Below, piece after piece: positions 43,083-52,291 of a stretch of DNA of 64,000 nucleotides. The stretch lies in assembly GCA_963763885.1 (NCBI GenBank), contig CAVXQD010000001.1, forward strand, positions 1-64,000. The letters are read 5' to 3'. This stretch comes from JANNBN01 sp963763885. GTDB taxonomy: Bacteria; Actinomycetota; Acidimicrobiia; Acidimicrobiales; JANYDT01. Below the pieces are notes generated by a model. It was not told the DNA's origin and ran no database searches. It saw only the letters and a program-made list of their open reading frames with translations. How positions within the stretch are numbered: the stretch's first letter is position 1; each line of letters starts with the position of its first letter. A program made the position numbers and the translations under genes.

Positions 43083-44868
43083 TCAGCTGGTAGGGCAGGC
43101 CGGTTCTGTGCTGGGAGTCTGCACGCCGACCGGCAGCCCGTCGCTGCTGTAGGTCACTTTGGGGTCCCACATCAGCCAGTCAGGAACGCACGCGTCGGCT
43201 GAAGCGACGATCTCGCGCGCGTACTTCTTTGGAACCGTAGCTGCGGTCCAATGTGAAGTCCTGCAGCCACGGAATGATCTTGACGCCGGTCCCCGCGCTT
43301 GCCTTCTGGAACTCTTGCAACGAGCGAAGCACGATGTCGTACGGCTGGCCCGACGGGTCATCGACGCCCAGCTGGCCCGCTGTCCAGGAGGACGGATAGA
43401 CCATCGGTGCGATGTAGTCAAGGGACTTGGACATTTCAGCCACGTTCTGGCCGATGTTGTCGCCCTCGGCAACGGCAACACCGAATACCGACGCACCCAA
43501 CCGGGCTGGGGTATCGGCAAGTGTGCGGCCGATGTCGTCCAAGAAGCTGACGATTTCGGCGGAGATCCGAGCGGAGTCAACCTGGCCTTCGGCACCTGGG
43601 AACCGAAGCGATTGAACGTTGGCTTCTGGGCGACGGATGTAATCCAGCAGGATGTCGTCGACCCCGGCCTGAGCGGCTTCAAGCGCAATCGCTTGGTTGT
43701 AGGTGCGGACGGTCTTGTTGAACGGGTTGGTGAACCCTCCGTACTTACCCTTGTACGGCTGCCCGTCCGTGCCTTGCAGCACCTGGTCGGTTTGTCCAGC
43801 TGCCCAGGCAGCTTTGGCGAGAAGTGGGTCTCTGAACACAACAAGACGGCCAACCACGCGGACGCCTCGTTGTTTCAGACTGGCTACTTCGGCGGCAAGG
43901 TCGTAACGGTTTTGTGCGGCACCAATCTGGTTGACAAGCGGCACGCTGGAGCGGTGTCCCATCAACCCGTCTTCATCTTTGAGGTCCAATTGGACTGTGT
44001 TGATCTTGCCTGCGTCGATCAGCGCAATGATCTCCTTCCGTAAGGGTTCATACGACCAGGCAGCAGCACTGACGTGCACGCCACGAACCGGCGGCAGCAG
44101 TCTGCCGCCAACGCCGGGCAGCAAGGTAACCCCAGCGTTGCCAGCTCTATCGATCGAGCGGACCTGGAAGGACCCAATAGGGGCTCGGGGGAACGTGATG
44201 GTGTAGGAGCCATCCGGTGACACCGTGGCATCGCGGCCATTGACAGCTACCGTGGCGCCCACCTCGGTGATGCCATTCAGCGTGACGTCGTCTTCAAGCG
44301 TCTTGGGGGCAACCGCCAGTTGAGCCGTAGGGGTTGGCGCTGTGGAGTCAACGGCGAACTGCACCCGCTTGCTCACCGGTCCGCGGTACAAGATGCGAGA
44401 TCCCGCTTTGACGCCAATGACATGGTTGCCTTCCGACATGGCACCAAGCACCAGCGTTGCTGAGTCCCCATCGGGGGTGGACTCGACCACGATCCCGTCA
44501 ACCGTAAGTTCCATGTTCTTCAGCGCGCTGACGGGTTCCGTTCTGATCTTCACCACATGCGACAGCATCTTCGAGGGCTGGACGGCTTCGCCTTCAGCCA
44601 TGCCTTCGATGGTGATGGTTGGACGGTTTGGTGCAAGCCATGGAACCACAGCCAAGATCGAAAGCACGCCAAGGGTGGACCACAGGCCCAACGTGTACGG
44701 GTTGGTTGGTGGCTTGCTGCGACGATGGAACTCCAGCTGAGGAACCGACACCTGTTGCGGAGAGCGGGCCAATTTGCGCAACACATCATCGGGGTGCGAC
44801 GGATTACGACGCTGGCGCGGCGATGAAGGGGTTCGCAAAGGCGAGCGGGTGGTCTGCCGGGAGGTCAT
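43083..44868 (-). CDS. Membrane-anchored DUF4015-like glycoside hydrolase, frameshifted near 3' end
   Basis: From ATG 44868 the product has a basic cytoplasmic start, one membrane helix (TLGLWSTLGVLSILAVVPWL), Ig-like beta domains (DGSYTITFPRAPIGSFQVRS), and a TIM-barrel resembling DUF4015 putative glycosidases (TVQLDLKDEDGLMGH, then DDILLDYIRRP). At 43213-43221 a CGCGCGCG run adds one base, so the annotated-length frame ends early at 43180 while the true C-terminus (EIVASADACVPDWLMWDPKV) continues to 43083 in another frame. The lesion removes only about 45 residues but includes conserved end-of-barrel sequence. It acts on cell-surface or external glycans, by inference. Confidence 0.8.
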
Positions 44869-44994
44869 CGTGTGTGGTCGGTCAAAACTGTTCTGGAACC
44901 TGGGCTGAAACGTTGGGGCGGAACCTGGGTGCAGCGTTGACCGGGGGATGACGAGTCTCGCGCAGCGCAACTGTATTCATGTCATCCGCTCGGC

Positions 44995-45816
44995 TCAAGC
45001 GGTTGCGTGCATCAGTAAGCACCGGGTGGTCCAGCTCTCTCGGAAGGTTGAGCGTTCCAAAAACCTTGATTCTGCAGCCTTTGTCGCTTCCTGATCCGGT
45101 GTCACATACCCGCCGTTCATTCCTACAGGAAGGGCTGAAGACAACCACTCCCATACGGCCTCGGGGCTCATGGTGCGTGTTGCCTGCACGGTGGTCAGCC
45201 GTAGGTCTGCGAACCCGGACTCTGCAAACACGGCTCGTAACCGGTCCTCATCGCCGAAACGAAAGTGCACGTACCGTTGTGGAACCCAGAAGGGTCCGAT
45301 GGATTCGTGCGCGCTCCAGAACTCGTGAAACGGTTCCACGTCCGCGGCGTTTCCCAGGGTGACGGCCACCATTGGAGCCCCCGGTCGAAGGCTCGTTCGA
45401 ATGCGGCGAAGGTCTGCCACGGTGTCTGTCGTAAACGGGAGCACAAGGTTGCTGACACACGCGTCGAACAGATCCTGATCGTCCAAGTCCAGCGCGGTGC
45501 CGTGTTGAAGCGTTGACCACGGGTCGTTGGGGGCGCACGGTGCCGACTGCAGAAGGTCAGCCGACGGGTCGAGACACAGAACCGTGCTGACCGGGAGTCG
45601 GTCGTGTAACAGGCGGGCAACCTGGCCCGTGCCAGCCCCGTGGTCCAGCAGGTTTCTCAGCTGTTCTTGCGGCGTGTGTTCCAACAACGCCGCGACCGCA
45701 GCAGCGGCAAACGGCGCAGCAAACGGTGCGATGTGTCGGTCATAGGAAACAGCGGCTGCAGTTGGCGAGCTGTCGAGTGTTGGATGCGTCGGCCCGACCG
45801 GGCCGAGTTGGCTCAT
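44995..45816 (-). CDS. SAM-dependent methyltransferase
   Basis: A 273-aa class I methyltransferase with motif I LLDHGAGTGQVARLL and the acidic motif II region VLCLDPSADLL, followed by DACVSNLVLPFTTD. The start is ATG 45816, two bases after the stop of the radical SAM gene, so they are translated together. No substrate-defining domain is seen. The rest of the operon suggests a small-molecule or sugar-linked substrate rather than RNA or protein. Confidence 0.85.
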   Translation of the reverse strand: MSQLGPVGPTHPTLDSSPTAAAVSYDRHIAPFAAPFAAAAVAALLEHTPQEQLRNLLDHGAGTGQVARLLHDRLPVSTVLCLDPSADLLQSAPCAPNDPWSTLQHGTALDLDDQDLFDACVSNLVLPFTTDTVADLRRIRTSLRPGAPMVAVTLGNAADVEPFHEFWSAHESIGPFWVPQRYVHFRFGDEDRLRAVFAESGFADLRLTTVQATRTMSPEAVWEWLSSALPVGMNGGYVTPDQEATKAAESRFLERSTFRESWTTRCLLMHATA

Positions 45817-45818
45817 GC

Positions 45819-46649
45819 TCAGCGGATGCCAAGCGTTGCATCCGCCCCTGGGGGTCGTCCGGCGGCAAGCCGCAACATGAGGTTGGCTGGGAACTCGACC
45901 GGTGAAGTAACCCGGCTGATGAGGAGGTCTGTATCGACGGTGCCGTTGCGGACCGTGGGACCGAATGCACTCCAGAACGCGCCGTCTGCGGTGAGGCACA
46001 GTTCGGCCGGCAGGTCTTTCATGCCAGCCGGCACGCCGATGCCGTCGAGGGCTGCACGTCCACGGGAAACAATCGGGCGCACCACATGGTCGTCGTCTGG
46101 AACGCCCCAGCTACGGTGAAGCTCGCAAAGCCTTTCCTTGTCCACGTCGTCCAGCGACTCAGTTGTGGTTGCGATGCGTACCTTCAGGCCACGTTGCACG
46201 AGGCGGGGGATGGCCGAGCACACATCGGAGAAATTGTCTTCGCCGCGTTTGGTGTCGTTGGCAAACGCATCTGGAGCGTCGAGCGAAACCTGTATGTGCA
46301 CGTTCTTTCCGGCAAGCGCAGCGACGATCTTCTCCAGCCGTGGCCCATGGAACAAGGTGCCGTTGGAAAGCACAATGGTTGGAAGGATGTCAGCGATGCG
46401 AGCGATTGTCTCTGGCATCGAGGCAACCATGAACGGCTCGCCGCCGGTGACTCCAATCGACGTGAAACCGAGGTCCCTCGCCTCGGTGGCTCGTGCCACC
46501 ATCCAATCCGCGTCCAGTTGGCGCCGCGAGACGTTGGGCCCGGATTCGGTAAGGCAATACGTGCACTCAAGGTTGCAGTGGTAGTTGGCGTACATCCAGA
46601 GTCGTCCGCCGATCACCCCTTCTGCGATTGCTGCTGCGATTGCTGTCAT
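45819..46649 (-). CDS. Radical SAM protein
   Basis: A 276-aa radical SAM enzyme with the cluster-binding motif CNLECTYC in YANYHCNLECTYCLTES, the GGE motif in GVTGGEPFM, and barrel strands such as TIVLSNGTLF and NVHIQVSLDAPDAF. There is no obvious C-terminal SPASM cysteine set; only one later cysteine (LCLTADG) stands out. It overlaps the AhpD-like gene by four bases and is followed at two bases by the methyltransferase. Oxygen-sensitive chemistry on a small substrate is expected. Confidence 0.9.
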   Translation of the reverse strand: MTAIAAAIAEGVIGGRLWMYANYHCNLECTYCLTESGPNVSRRQLDADWMVARATEARDLGFTSIGVTGGEPFMVASMPETIARIADILPTIVLSNGTLFHGPRLEKIVAALAGKNVHIQVSLDAPDAFANDTKRGEDNFSDVCSAIPRLVQRGLKVRIATTTESLDDVDKERLCELHRSWGVPDDDHVVRPIVSRGRAALDGIGVPAGMKDLPAELCLTADGAFWSAFGPTVRNGTVDTDLLISRVTSPVEFPANLMLRLAAGRPPGADATLGIR

Positions 46650-47215
46650 GCGAAACCGTCCTGTGCGAGGCGAGAAAGTGTGGCAGCGCCGACTGGAAGC
46701 TGCAGTGAGGTTGCGTACCGGTTGAGCAACATCGTCACCGTGATGGTGAGTGTGAGCTCGACGATTTCATGCTGGGCAAAGTGCTGCGTCACGAGGGCGT
46801 TGACCGATTCATCGATGGGGCCACGCCCACCGGCAACTGCGTCGATCCAGGCGATCAGCGCACGATCGGACGGGTCGCTGAATGCGTCATCGGTTGACGT
46901 CCCAGGTTCGCATCGCAGCGCCCGCACCTGGGGTTGGGTCAATCCGGAATCCAGCGCCACCGGCGTGTGGGAATCAATGCAGTACCTGCATTGCAAGATG
47001 GCCGACGTGCGGAGTATCACGATTTCCTTTGACCGAAAGGAAATGGCTGAAGGGGCAAGGGCCTGTCCGATGAACGGCAAGCCGAGGTCCAGTAGTTCAG
47101 GGACGTGCGCCATGGTTGCGGCAATTGGGCCAGGGTCGCCCCCGCCGAAGAAACGTTGAGCGAGCAGCGGCGCTTCGTCAGCTGCGAGTTGTTTGACCAG
47201 CACGCCAGGGACCAT
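46646..47215 (-). CDS. AhpD/carboxymuconolactone decarboxylase-like protein
   Basis: A 189-aa all-helical protein of the AhpD-like fold with the redox motif CRYCIDSH (C-x2-C-x3-H) in the usual helix. Such proteins reduce peroxides or act as thiol-disulfide partners. It is the first gene of the AhpD-radical SAM-methyltransferase operon, sharing an ATGA overlap with the radical SAM gene. AhpD-like peroxidases also occur in arsenosugar-type radical SAM clusters, a parallel worth noting. Its start faces the divergent glycosyltransferase gene across about 120 bases. Confidence 0.87.
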   Translation of the reverse strand: MVPGVLVKQLAADEAPLLAQRFFGGGDPGPIAATMAHVPELLDLGLPFIGQALAPSAISFRSKEIVILRTSAILQCRYCIDSHTPVALDSGLTQPQVRALRCEPGTSTDDAFSDPSDRALIAWIDAVAGGRGPIDESVNALVTQHFAQHEIVELTLTITVTMLLNRYATSLQLPVGAATLSRLAQDGFA

Positions 47216-47339
47216 ACCGGAGGTAGCGCCATGGTGGTGTTCACTGGCTGAGTGCCGCCTGAAGTGTCGGCCTCCGGCAGGTGTCGCAGTTGGGCCAGCA
47301 GCCGATGTGTGCAGCTACGGTAAGGAGGTGGCCGAGGTT

Positions 47340-47990
47340 GTGATCGTGATCTGCAAACCGCCGGTGCCGGGGTTTGTGAAAACTCGTATGTGCCCACCGC
47401 TTTCGCCGGAGCAAGCGGCTGCACTGGCCCGGGGTGCACTTGCCGACACGTTTGCCGCGTGCCAAGGCGTGGCAGCGGGTCGTCATGTGGCGGTCATCGA
47501 TGCACCCGCATCTCTGGTTGGCCTTCCTGTTGCATGGATACCACCGGGTTGGGAGGTGGTCGCCCAACGGACCGGCGGGCTGGACGCACGACTGGCTGGT
47601 GCGTTCGAAGATGTGCTTCAACGAGGGGAAAGTGCAGTGTTGGTAGCGATGGACACGCCACAGGCAACCACCACCCAGATCCAGCATGCGCTGGATGCTC
47701 TGCGCACACACGATTCGGTGATCGGCATGACCGACGACGGCGGGTACTGGATCGTCGGGCTCAACGCTGCTCGCGCCGAAGTGTTCGTCGGTGTCCCGAT
47801 GAGTACCGACGCCACTGGCGCCGCGCAGTTGGCCCGGCTGGAATCGTTGGGGCTCTCTGTCGCAACGGTCGACCAGCTCCGTGATCTGGACACTATCGAT
47901 GACGTGCGTTCAGTGGCTCAGGAGCACCCACACCTGATGGTTTCGCAGTGGTTCGTTGGCATCGAGCCAGCCGTGGGTCATCGGATCTGA
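47340..47990 (+). CDS. TIGR04282/DUF2064-like glycosyltransferase
   Basis: A GT-A-fold nucleotidyl/glycosyltransferase-like protein of about 216 aa. The opening VIVICKPPVPGFVKTRMCPP and the blocks AMDTPQATTTQIQHAL and GMTDDGGYWIVGL are the family hallmarks. AAGGAGG at 47322-47328 favours GTG 47340; GTG 47328 is too close to it. Family members occur in arsenosugar and other modification clusters and in an actinobacterial cluster with an SDR epimerase. Its stop is one base before the ATG of the epimerase gene. Confidence 0.85.
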   Translation: MIVICKPPVPGFVKTRMCPPLSPEQAAALARGALADTFAACQGVAAGRHVAVIDAPASLVGLPVAWIPPGWEVVAQRTGGLDARLAGAFEDVLQRGESAVLVAMDTPQATTTQIQHALDALRTHDSVIGMTDDGGYWIVGLNAARAEVFVGVPMSTDATGAAQLARLESLGLSVATVDQLRDLDTIDDVRSVAQEHPHLMVSQWFVGIEPAVGHRI

Positions 47991-47991
47991 C

Positions 47992-49107
47992 ATGAATCAT
48001 CCCACGCACATACTGGTGACGGGCGGTGCCGGATTCATCGGTTCACATATCGTTGATGATCTCGTAGCTGACGGGTTAACGGTGACGGTGTTGGACAACC
48101 TGGACCCAGCGGCGCACTCGGTCCACCCGGACTACCTCAACCCCGCTGCCAGGTACATCTTCGAAGACTGCCGCTCGGCCGATACATGGCGCCGTGCGTT
48201 GGACGGCGTCGATGCGGTGTGTCACCAAGCCGGAAAAGTCGGACTTGGGGTGAACTTCGGCGACGTCGCCGAGTACGTGGACCACAACGACACCGGGTGG
48301 GCCATCGGCTTGAAGGCACTGCATGACATCAACTTCGCCGGCCGCGTCGTGCTTGCGTCCAGCATGGTGGTTTACGGAGAGGGCAGATACCGCTGCGGCG
48401 TCCATGGTGTTGTCACCCCAGCGCCTCGGAAGGTGGAGTACCTCGACGCAGGAGACTTCGAGCCGTCGTGTCCACAGTGCGGCAACTCCCTTGTTGGCGA
48501 GGCAATCCCGGAGTCCGCTCCGCTTGATCCGCGCAACGTTTACGCGGCAACCAAACTGCACCAAGAGCACTTGCTGTGGGCCTTTGCCCGGGAGCACGAC
48601 GTGCGTGCGGTCGCTCTGCGCTACCACAACGTTTACGGGCCACGCATGCCAAGAGACACTCCGTATGCGGGTGTCGCATCCATCTTTCGGTCCGCGCTCG
48701 CGGGTGGGGTTGCACCGCAGGTGACAGAGGATGGCAACCAACGGCGCAACTTCGTCCACGTGCGAGACATCGCTCGCGCCAACGTGTGCGCACTTATGAA
48801 TCAAGACGTAACGCCACCAACTGGTGCATCCAATCGTGCCTTCAACGTTGCCTCAAGCCAGTCGCGCACCGTTGGGGAGATGGCTCACGCTTTGGCGGCA
48901 GCGTTCGGGGTGACAACGGATCACCCGATGTGGCCGGTTGTCAACGGTCGGTACCGTCTCGGCGACGTTCGCCACGTCTTCGCTGCCACCGATGCCGCCG
49001 AATCCGGGCTTGGTTATCGCTCAGAAGTCTCCTTCGACGAGGGCATGCAAGAGTTCGCCACGGCCACCCTTCGCGCCAGCGTTGCGGACCCGTCGAAGCG
49101 AACCTGA
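47992..49107 (+). CDS. NAD-dependent epimerase/dehydratase with zinc-ribbon insert
   Basis: A 371-aa extended SDR. The cofactor motif is GGAGFIGSHIVDDL, the active-site Tyr-Lys is in YAATKLHQEH, and RYHNVYGPRMP is the usual substrate-loop block. Unusually, between the SSMVVYGEG strand and the catalytic YxxxK lies an insert with CGVHG and SCPQCGN, a Cys/His set that could bind zinc. The insert probably shapes the substrate pocket or mediates contact with the partner glycosyltransferase. ATG 47992 directly follows the preceding stop. Confidence 0.9.
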   Translation: MNHPTHILVTGGAGFIGSHIVDDLVADGLTVTVLDNLDPAAHSVHPDYLNPAARYIFEDCRSADTWRRALDGVDAVCHQAGKVGLGVNFGDVAEYVDHNDTGWAIGLKALHDINFAGRVVLASSMVVYGEGRYRCGVHGVVTPAPRKVEYLDAGDFEPSCPQCGNSLVGEAIPESAPLDPRNVYAATKLHQEHLLWAFAREHDVRAVALRYHNVYGPRMPRDTPYAGVASIFRSALAGGVAPQVTEDGNQRRNFVHVRDIARANVCALMNQDVTPPTGASNRAFNVASSQSRTVGEMAHALAAAFGVTTDHPMWPVVNGRYRLGDVRHVFAATDAAESGLGYRSEVSFDEGMQEFATATLRASVADPSKRT

Positions 49108-49164
49108 GAAAACCAAAAGCTGGTGTCCCGGCGCGCCGGGCGCCGTGTGCGTAGTTTGTGGCCC

Positions 49165-50064
49165 ATGAAGCAGCCAAAGGCCCTCGCCCGTTTCTCGTCC
49201 TTGGACGAACGGCTGTCCGGCTGGGCCATTGGTCTGATGCGGATGGTGGTCGGCGTGATGTGGCTGGCCAACTTGGAGTGGAAGCGGCCAAGTGACTTCG
49301 GCTTGGACCTGCAAAACGGTCTGTACAAATACGTTGACTCTGCGGTGCGACTGCCTGTGTGGAAGCCCTATGCATGGTTCGTCGAAAACGTGGTGCTGAA
49401 GCAATACCGGCTGTTCGGCTGGGTCACGCTGCTCACAGAGATCGCGCTGGCAGCGTTGCTCATCATCGGTTTCAAAACTCGTTGGGTGGCGTTGCTGGGC
49501 GCCGGGTTGAGTATTTCCATCGCGTTGTCGGTGCTGAACTACGACAAGGCGTACGAGTGGCCGTGGTCGTACTACCTCATGTTCGCCATCCACATGTTGC
49601 TGTGGGCTGTTGGTGCTGGCCGCCACCTCGGCGTTGACGGGGCACTGCGCAACGGACAAGCGGGGGCAACTCGGACATGGACCGCAATCGGCGGTTTGGC
49701 CGTCGTGGCCGGATTCGTTGGATGGCTGGTTGCGAGAGATGGCGACTTCTTTGCCAAGCAGGGCCAGCGAGTCGCATGGAAGTACGAGACCAACGTGCTG
49801 TGGTTCAACCAGTTCAGCGCGCTGCTGACGTTGCTACTTGGCGTGATGCTGATCGCCGGCGCAGTGTCAAAGATCAAGGCGCTTGTGCTCATTCCCGGAG
49901 TGATCTCCGCGTTGCTCTTCGTGCAGGTGCTGGTCCAGTGGCGCTACAACAAAGGTCAGTGGACCGGTGGTATCACCGGAGCCACCGGACCCACCGCTGC
50001 GCTCTGGCTGGCAATGGCCGTGGCGGTTCTGACGACGTTCCGCAACACCGAACGCAAAGCCTGA
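49165..50064 (+). CDS. DoxX/DoxD-like integral membrane protein
   Basis: A 299-aa protein with about seven hydrophobic helices (MRMVVGVMWLANLEW, LFGWVTLLTEIALAALLIIG, AIGGLAVVAGFVGWL). The first-helix RMVVGVMWLANLEWKRP pattern and four-helix unit resemble DoxX/DoxD-type proteins, here followed by a second helical half. ATG 49165 is preferred over GTG 49123. Third gene of the plus-strand operon; a redox partner or membrane anchor for the pathway is possible but not shown. Confidence 0.78.
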   Translation: MKQPKALARFSSLDERLSGWAIGLMRMVVGVMWLANLEWKRPSDFGLDLQNGLYKYVDSAVRLPVWKPYAWFVENVVLKQYRLFGWVTLLTEIALAALLIIGFKTRWVALLGAGLSISIALSVLNYDKAYEWPWSYYLMFAIHMLLWAVGAGRHLGVDGALRNGQAGATRTWTAIGGLAVVAGFVGWLVARDGDFFAKQGQRVAWKYETNVLWFNQFSALLTLLLGVMLIAGAVSKIKALVLIPGVISALLFVQVLVQWRYNKGQWTGGITGATGPTAALWLAMAVAVLTTFRNTERKA

Positions 50065-50172
50065 ACCTCTCGGGAAAGACCGCCTCGTTTCCCGGCACGG
50101 GCAGCGGGGTTTGCGGCATGGTGTCTTGGTCCGATTCAATCAGGGGCTTACCGCACCGCCCAGGAGCACCGA

Positions 50173-52257
50173 ATGCCAGCAATCAACGAAGTCACCGATC
50201 TCACAATCGACGGTGATGTCGCAGTCATCACCCTCGACTCGCCACCCGTCAACGCGCTCAGTGCCAAGGTCCGAGACGGGCTCCATGGTGCGTTCACCGC
50301 AGCAATCGCAGACACGCAGACCACCTCCATCGTGCTGATCTGCGCTGGCCGCACGTTTATCGCCGGTGCGGACATCACCGAGTTCGGTGGCGCATCTAAG
50401 GGCGCAAGCCTGTTCGAAGTGCAGCAGCTCATGGAGTCATCGCCCAAGCCGGTCGTTGCCGCAATTCATGGCACAGCACTGGGTGGTGGCCTAGAGGTTG
50501 CGCTGTGCGCCCACTACCGCATTGCTGTGCCGTCAGCCAAGTGCGGGCTTCCCGAGGTCAACCTCGGGCTGTTGCCCGGCGCCGGTGGCACACAACGCCT
50601 GCCGCGCATCGTAGGTGCACAGAAGGCTTTGGAGATGATGACAGCGGGTACACACGTGCCGGCCGCCGAGTGCCTGGCCATGGGTCTTGTCGACGAGTTG
50701 GCAACCGAAGGCAACCTCCGTGCCGATGCGTTGACGTTTGCCAAGCGACTCGTTGCGGAGAAGCGTCCGTTGGTGAAGGTCAGCGAAAACGACGCAAAGC
50801 TTGTTGCCGATCGTGGCAATGCAGCGCTGTTCACCGCTTTCCGGTCCGCTAACGCCCGCAAGTTCCGCGGCTTCAAGGCGCCCGAGAGCATCATCCAGTG
50901 TGTTGAGGCTGCTGTCTCCTTGCCCTTCGAGGAGGGCATCCAGACGGAACGGAAACTTTTTGGTGGCCTGGTGACCAGCGCAGAGTCCGCTGCGCAGCGT
51001 TACGTGTTCTTCGCAGAGCGCGAAGTGTGGAAGATCCCAGACGTACCAGCTGACACGCCCGTTATTCCGGTGAAGTCTGTCGGCGTCATCGGCGCAGGAA
51101 CCATGGGCGGCGGGATCGCCATGAACTTCGTCAACGCTGGCTTCGCGGTAACCATCGTCGAACAGAAGCAGGAAGCACTCGACCGTGGTCTTGGCGTGGT
51201 GCGTGCTAACTACGAACGAAGCGCAAAGAACGGCCGGTTTCCGATGGAAGACGTCGACCGGCGGATGGGCATGATCACGCCAGCGCTGGACCTGTCTGCG
51301 CTTGCCGAGTGCGACATGGTCATCGAAGCCGTCTTCGAGCGGATGGACATCAAGAAGGAAATCTTCTCGACGCTCGATCAGATCTGTAAGCCCGAAGCGA
51401 TTCTGGCCACAAATACAAGCGCGCTGAACATCGACGAGATTGCGTCTGCAACAACGCGTCCGCAATCGGTCATCGGTATGCACTTCTTCTCGCCGGCAAA
51501 CGTGATGAAGCTTGTCGAGGTGGTCCGTGCCGATCACACGTCGTTGCCCGTGATCAACACCACCATGCAGATCTCCAAGAAGATCGGCAAGATCGCTGCA
51601 CTGGTTGGGGTTTGCCCCGGCTTCGTCGGCAACCGGATGCTGTTCCAGCGGTCGCGTGAATCACAGGCGTTGCTCGATGAAGGCGCCATGCCATGGCAGG
51701 TTGACCAAGCGCTGTATGACTTCGGTTTTGCGATGGGACCGTTCCAGATGAGCGACCTCGCAGGGTTGGACATCGGCTGGGTGAAGGAAAAGTCGCAAGG
51801 CGCAACCATCCGGGACCGGCTGTGCGAACTGGACCGCCGTGGGCAGAAGACATCGGCTGGCTATTACGACTACGACGCCAACCGCAACTCGTCCCCGTCA
51901 CCTGTCACGGAAGGCATCATCAAGGAGTTCGCAGCCAAGAGCGGAAAGCCGGCGCGCACGTTTACTTCCGACGAGATTGTGGAACGCCTTGTGCTGCCGA
52001 TGATCAACGAAGGCGCCAAAATCCTGGAGGAGCGCAAGGCCATCCGTCCGTCGGACATCGACATCATTTGGATCAACGGCTACAACTGGCCCGCATACCG
52101 TGGCGGCCCTATGTGGTGGGCGGACCACATTGGTCTTCCAACGGTGCTGGAGCGGTTGCGTGCGCTTGAGGCCGAGCTTGGTGCCCACTGGAAGCCCGCA
52201 GCGCTGATCGAGAAGCTGGTCGCCGAAGGCAAAGGATTCGCCGGTTACCGACCCTAA
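50173..52257 (+). CDS. Bifunctional enoyl-CoA hydratase/3-hydroxyacyl-CoA dehydrogenase (FadB-like)
   Basis: A 694-aa fatty-acid beta-oxidation enzyme. The N-terminal crotonase domain shows FIAGADITEFG and HGTALGGGLEVALCAHY. From about residue 300 the dehydrogenase begins with the NAD motif VIGAGTMGGGIAMNF, followed by FFSPANVMKLVEVV and VGVCPGFVGNRML, and a C-terminal domain with YNWPAYRGGPMWW. It hydrates enoyl-CoA and oxidises the 3-hydroxyacyl-CoA; the thiolase partner is not in the window. ATG 50173 is a clear start. Confidence 0.95.
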   Translation: MPAINEVTDLTIDGDVAVITLDSPPVNALSAKVRDGLHGAFTAAIADTQTTSIVLICAGRTFIAGADITEFGGASKGASLFEVQQLMESSPKPVVAAIHGTALGGGLEVALCAHYRIAVPSAKCGLPEVNLGLLPGAGGTQRLPRIVGAQKALEMMTAGTHVPAAECLAMGLVDELATEGNLRADALTFAKRLVAEKRPLVKVSENDAKLVADRGNAALFTAFRSANARKFRGFKAPESIIQCVEAAVSLPFEEGIQTERKLFGGLVTSAESAAQRYVFFAEREVWKIPDVPADTPVIPVKSVGVIGAGTMGGGIAMNFVNAGFAVTIVEQKQEALDRGLGVVRANYERSAKNGRFPMEDVDRRMGMITPALDLSALAECDMVIEAVFERMDIKKEIFSTLDQICKPEAILATNTSALNIDEIASATTRPQSVIGMHFFSPANVMKLVEVVRADHTSLPVINTTMQISKKIGKIAALVGVCPGFVGNRMLFQRSRESQALLDEGAMPWQVDQALYDFGFAMGPFQMSDLAGLDIGWVKEKSQGATIRDRLCELDRRGQKTSAGYYDYDANRNSSPSPVTEGIIKEFAAKSGKPARTFTSDEIVERLVLPMINEGAKILEERKAIRPSDIDIIWINGYNWPAYRGGPMWWADHIGLPTVLERLRALEAELGAHWKPAALIEKLVAEGKGFAGYRP

Positions 52258-52291
52258 GGATTGCGGCGACTCCGCCTACGGAAAGCCGAAG

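Noticed and set aside
44869..44970. Longer N-terminus for the DUF4015-like protein (start at 44970)
   Set aside because: Extra residues are Arg/Pro-rich without conservation signs; ATG 44868 fits a membrane-anchored protein better.
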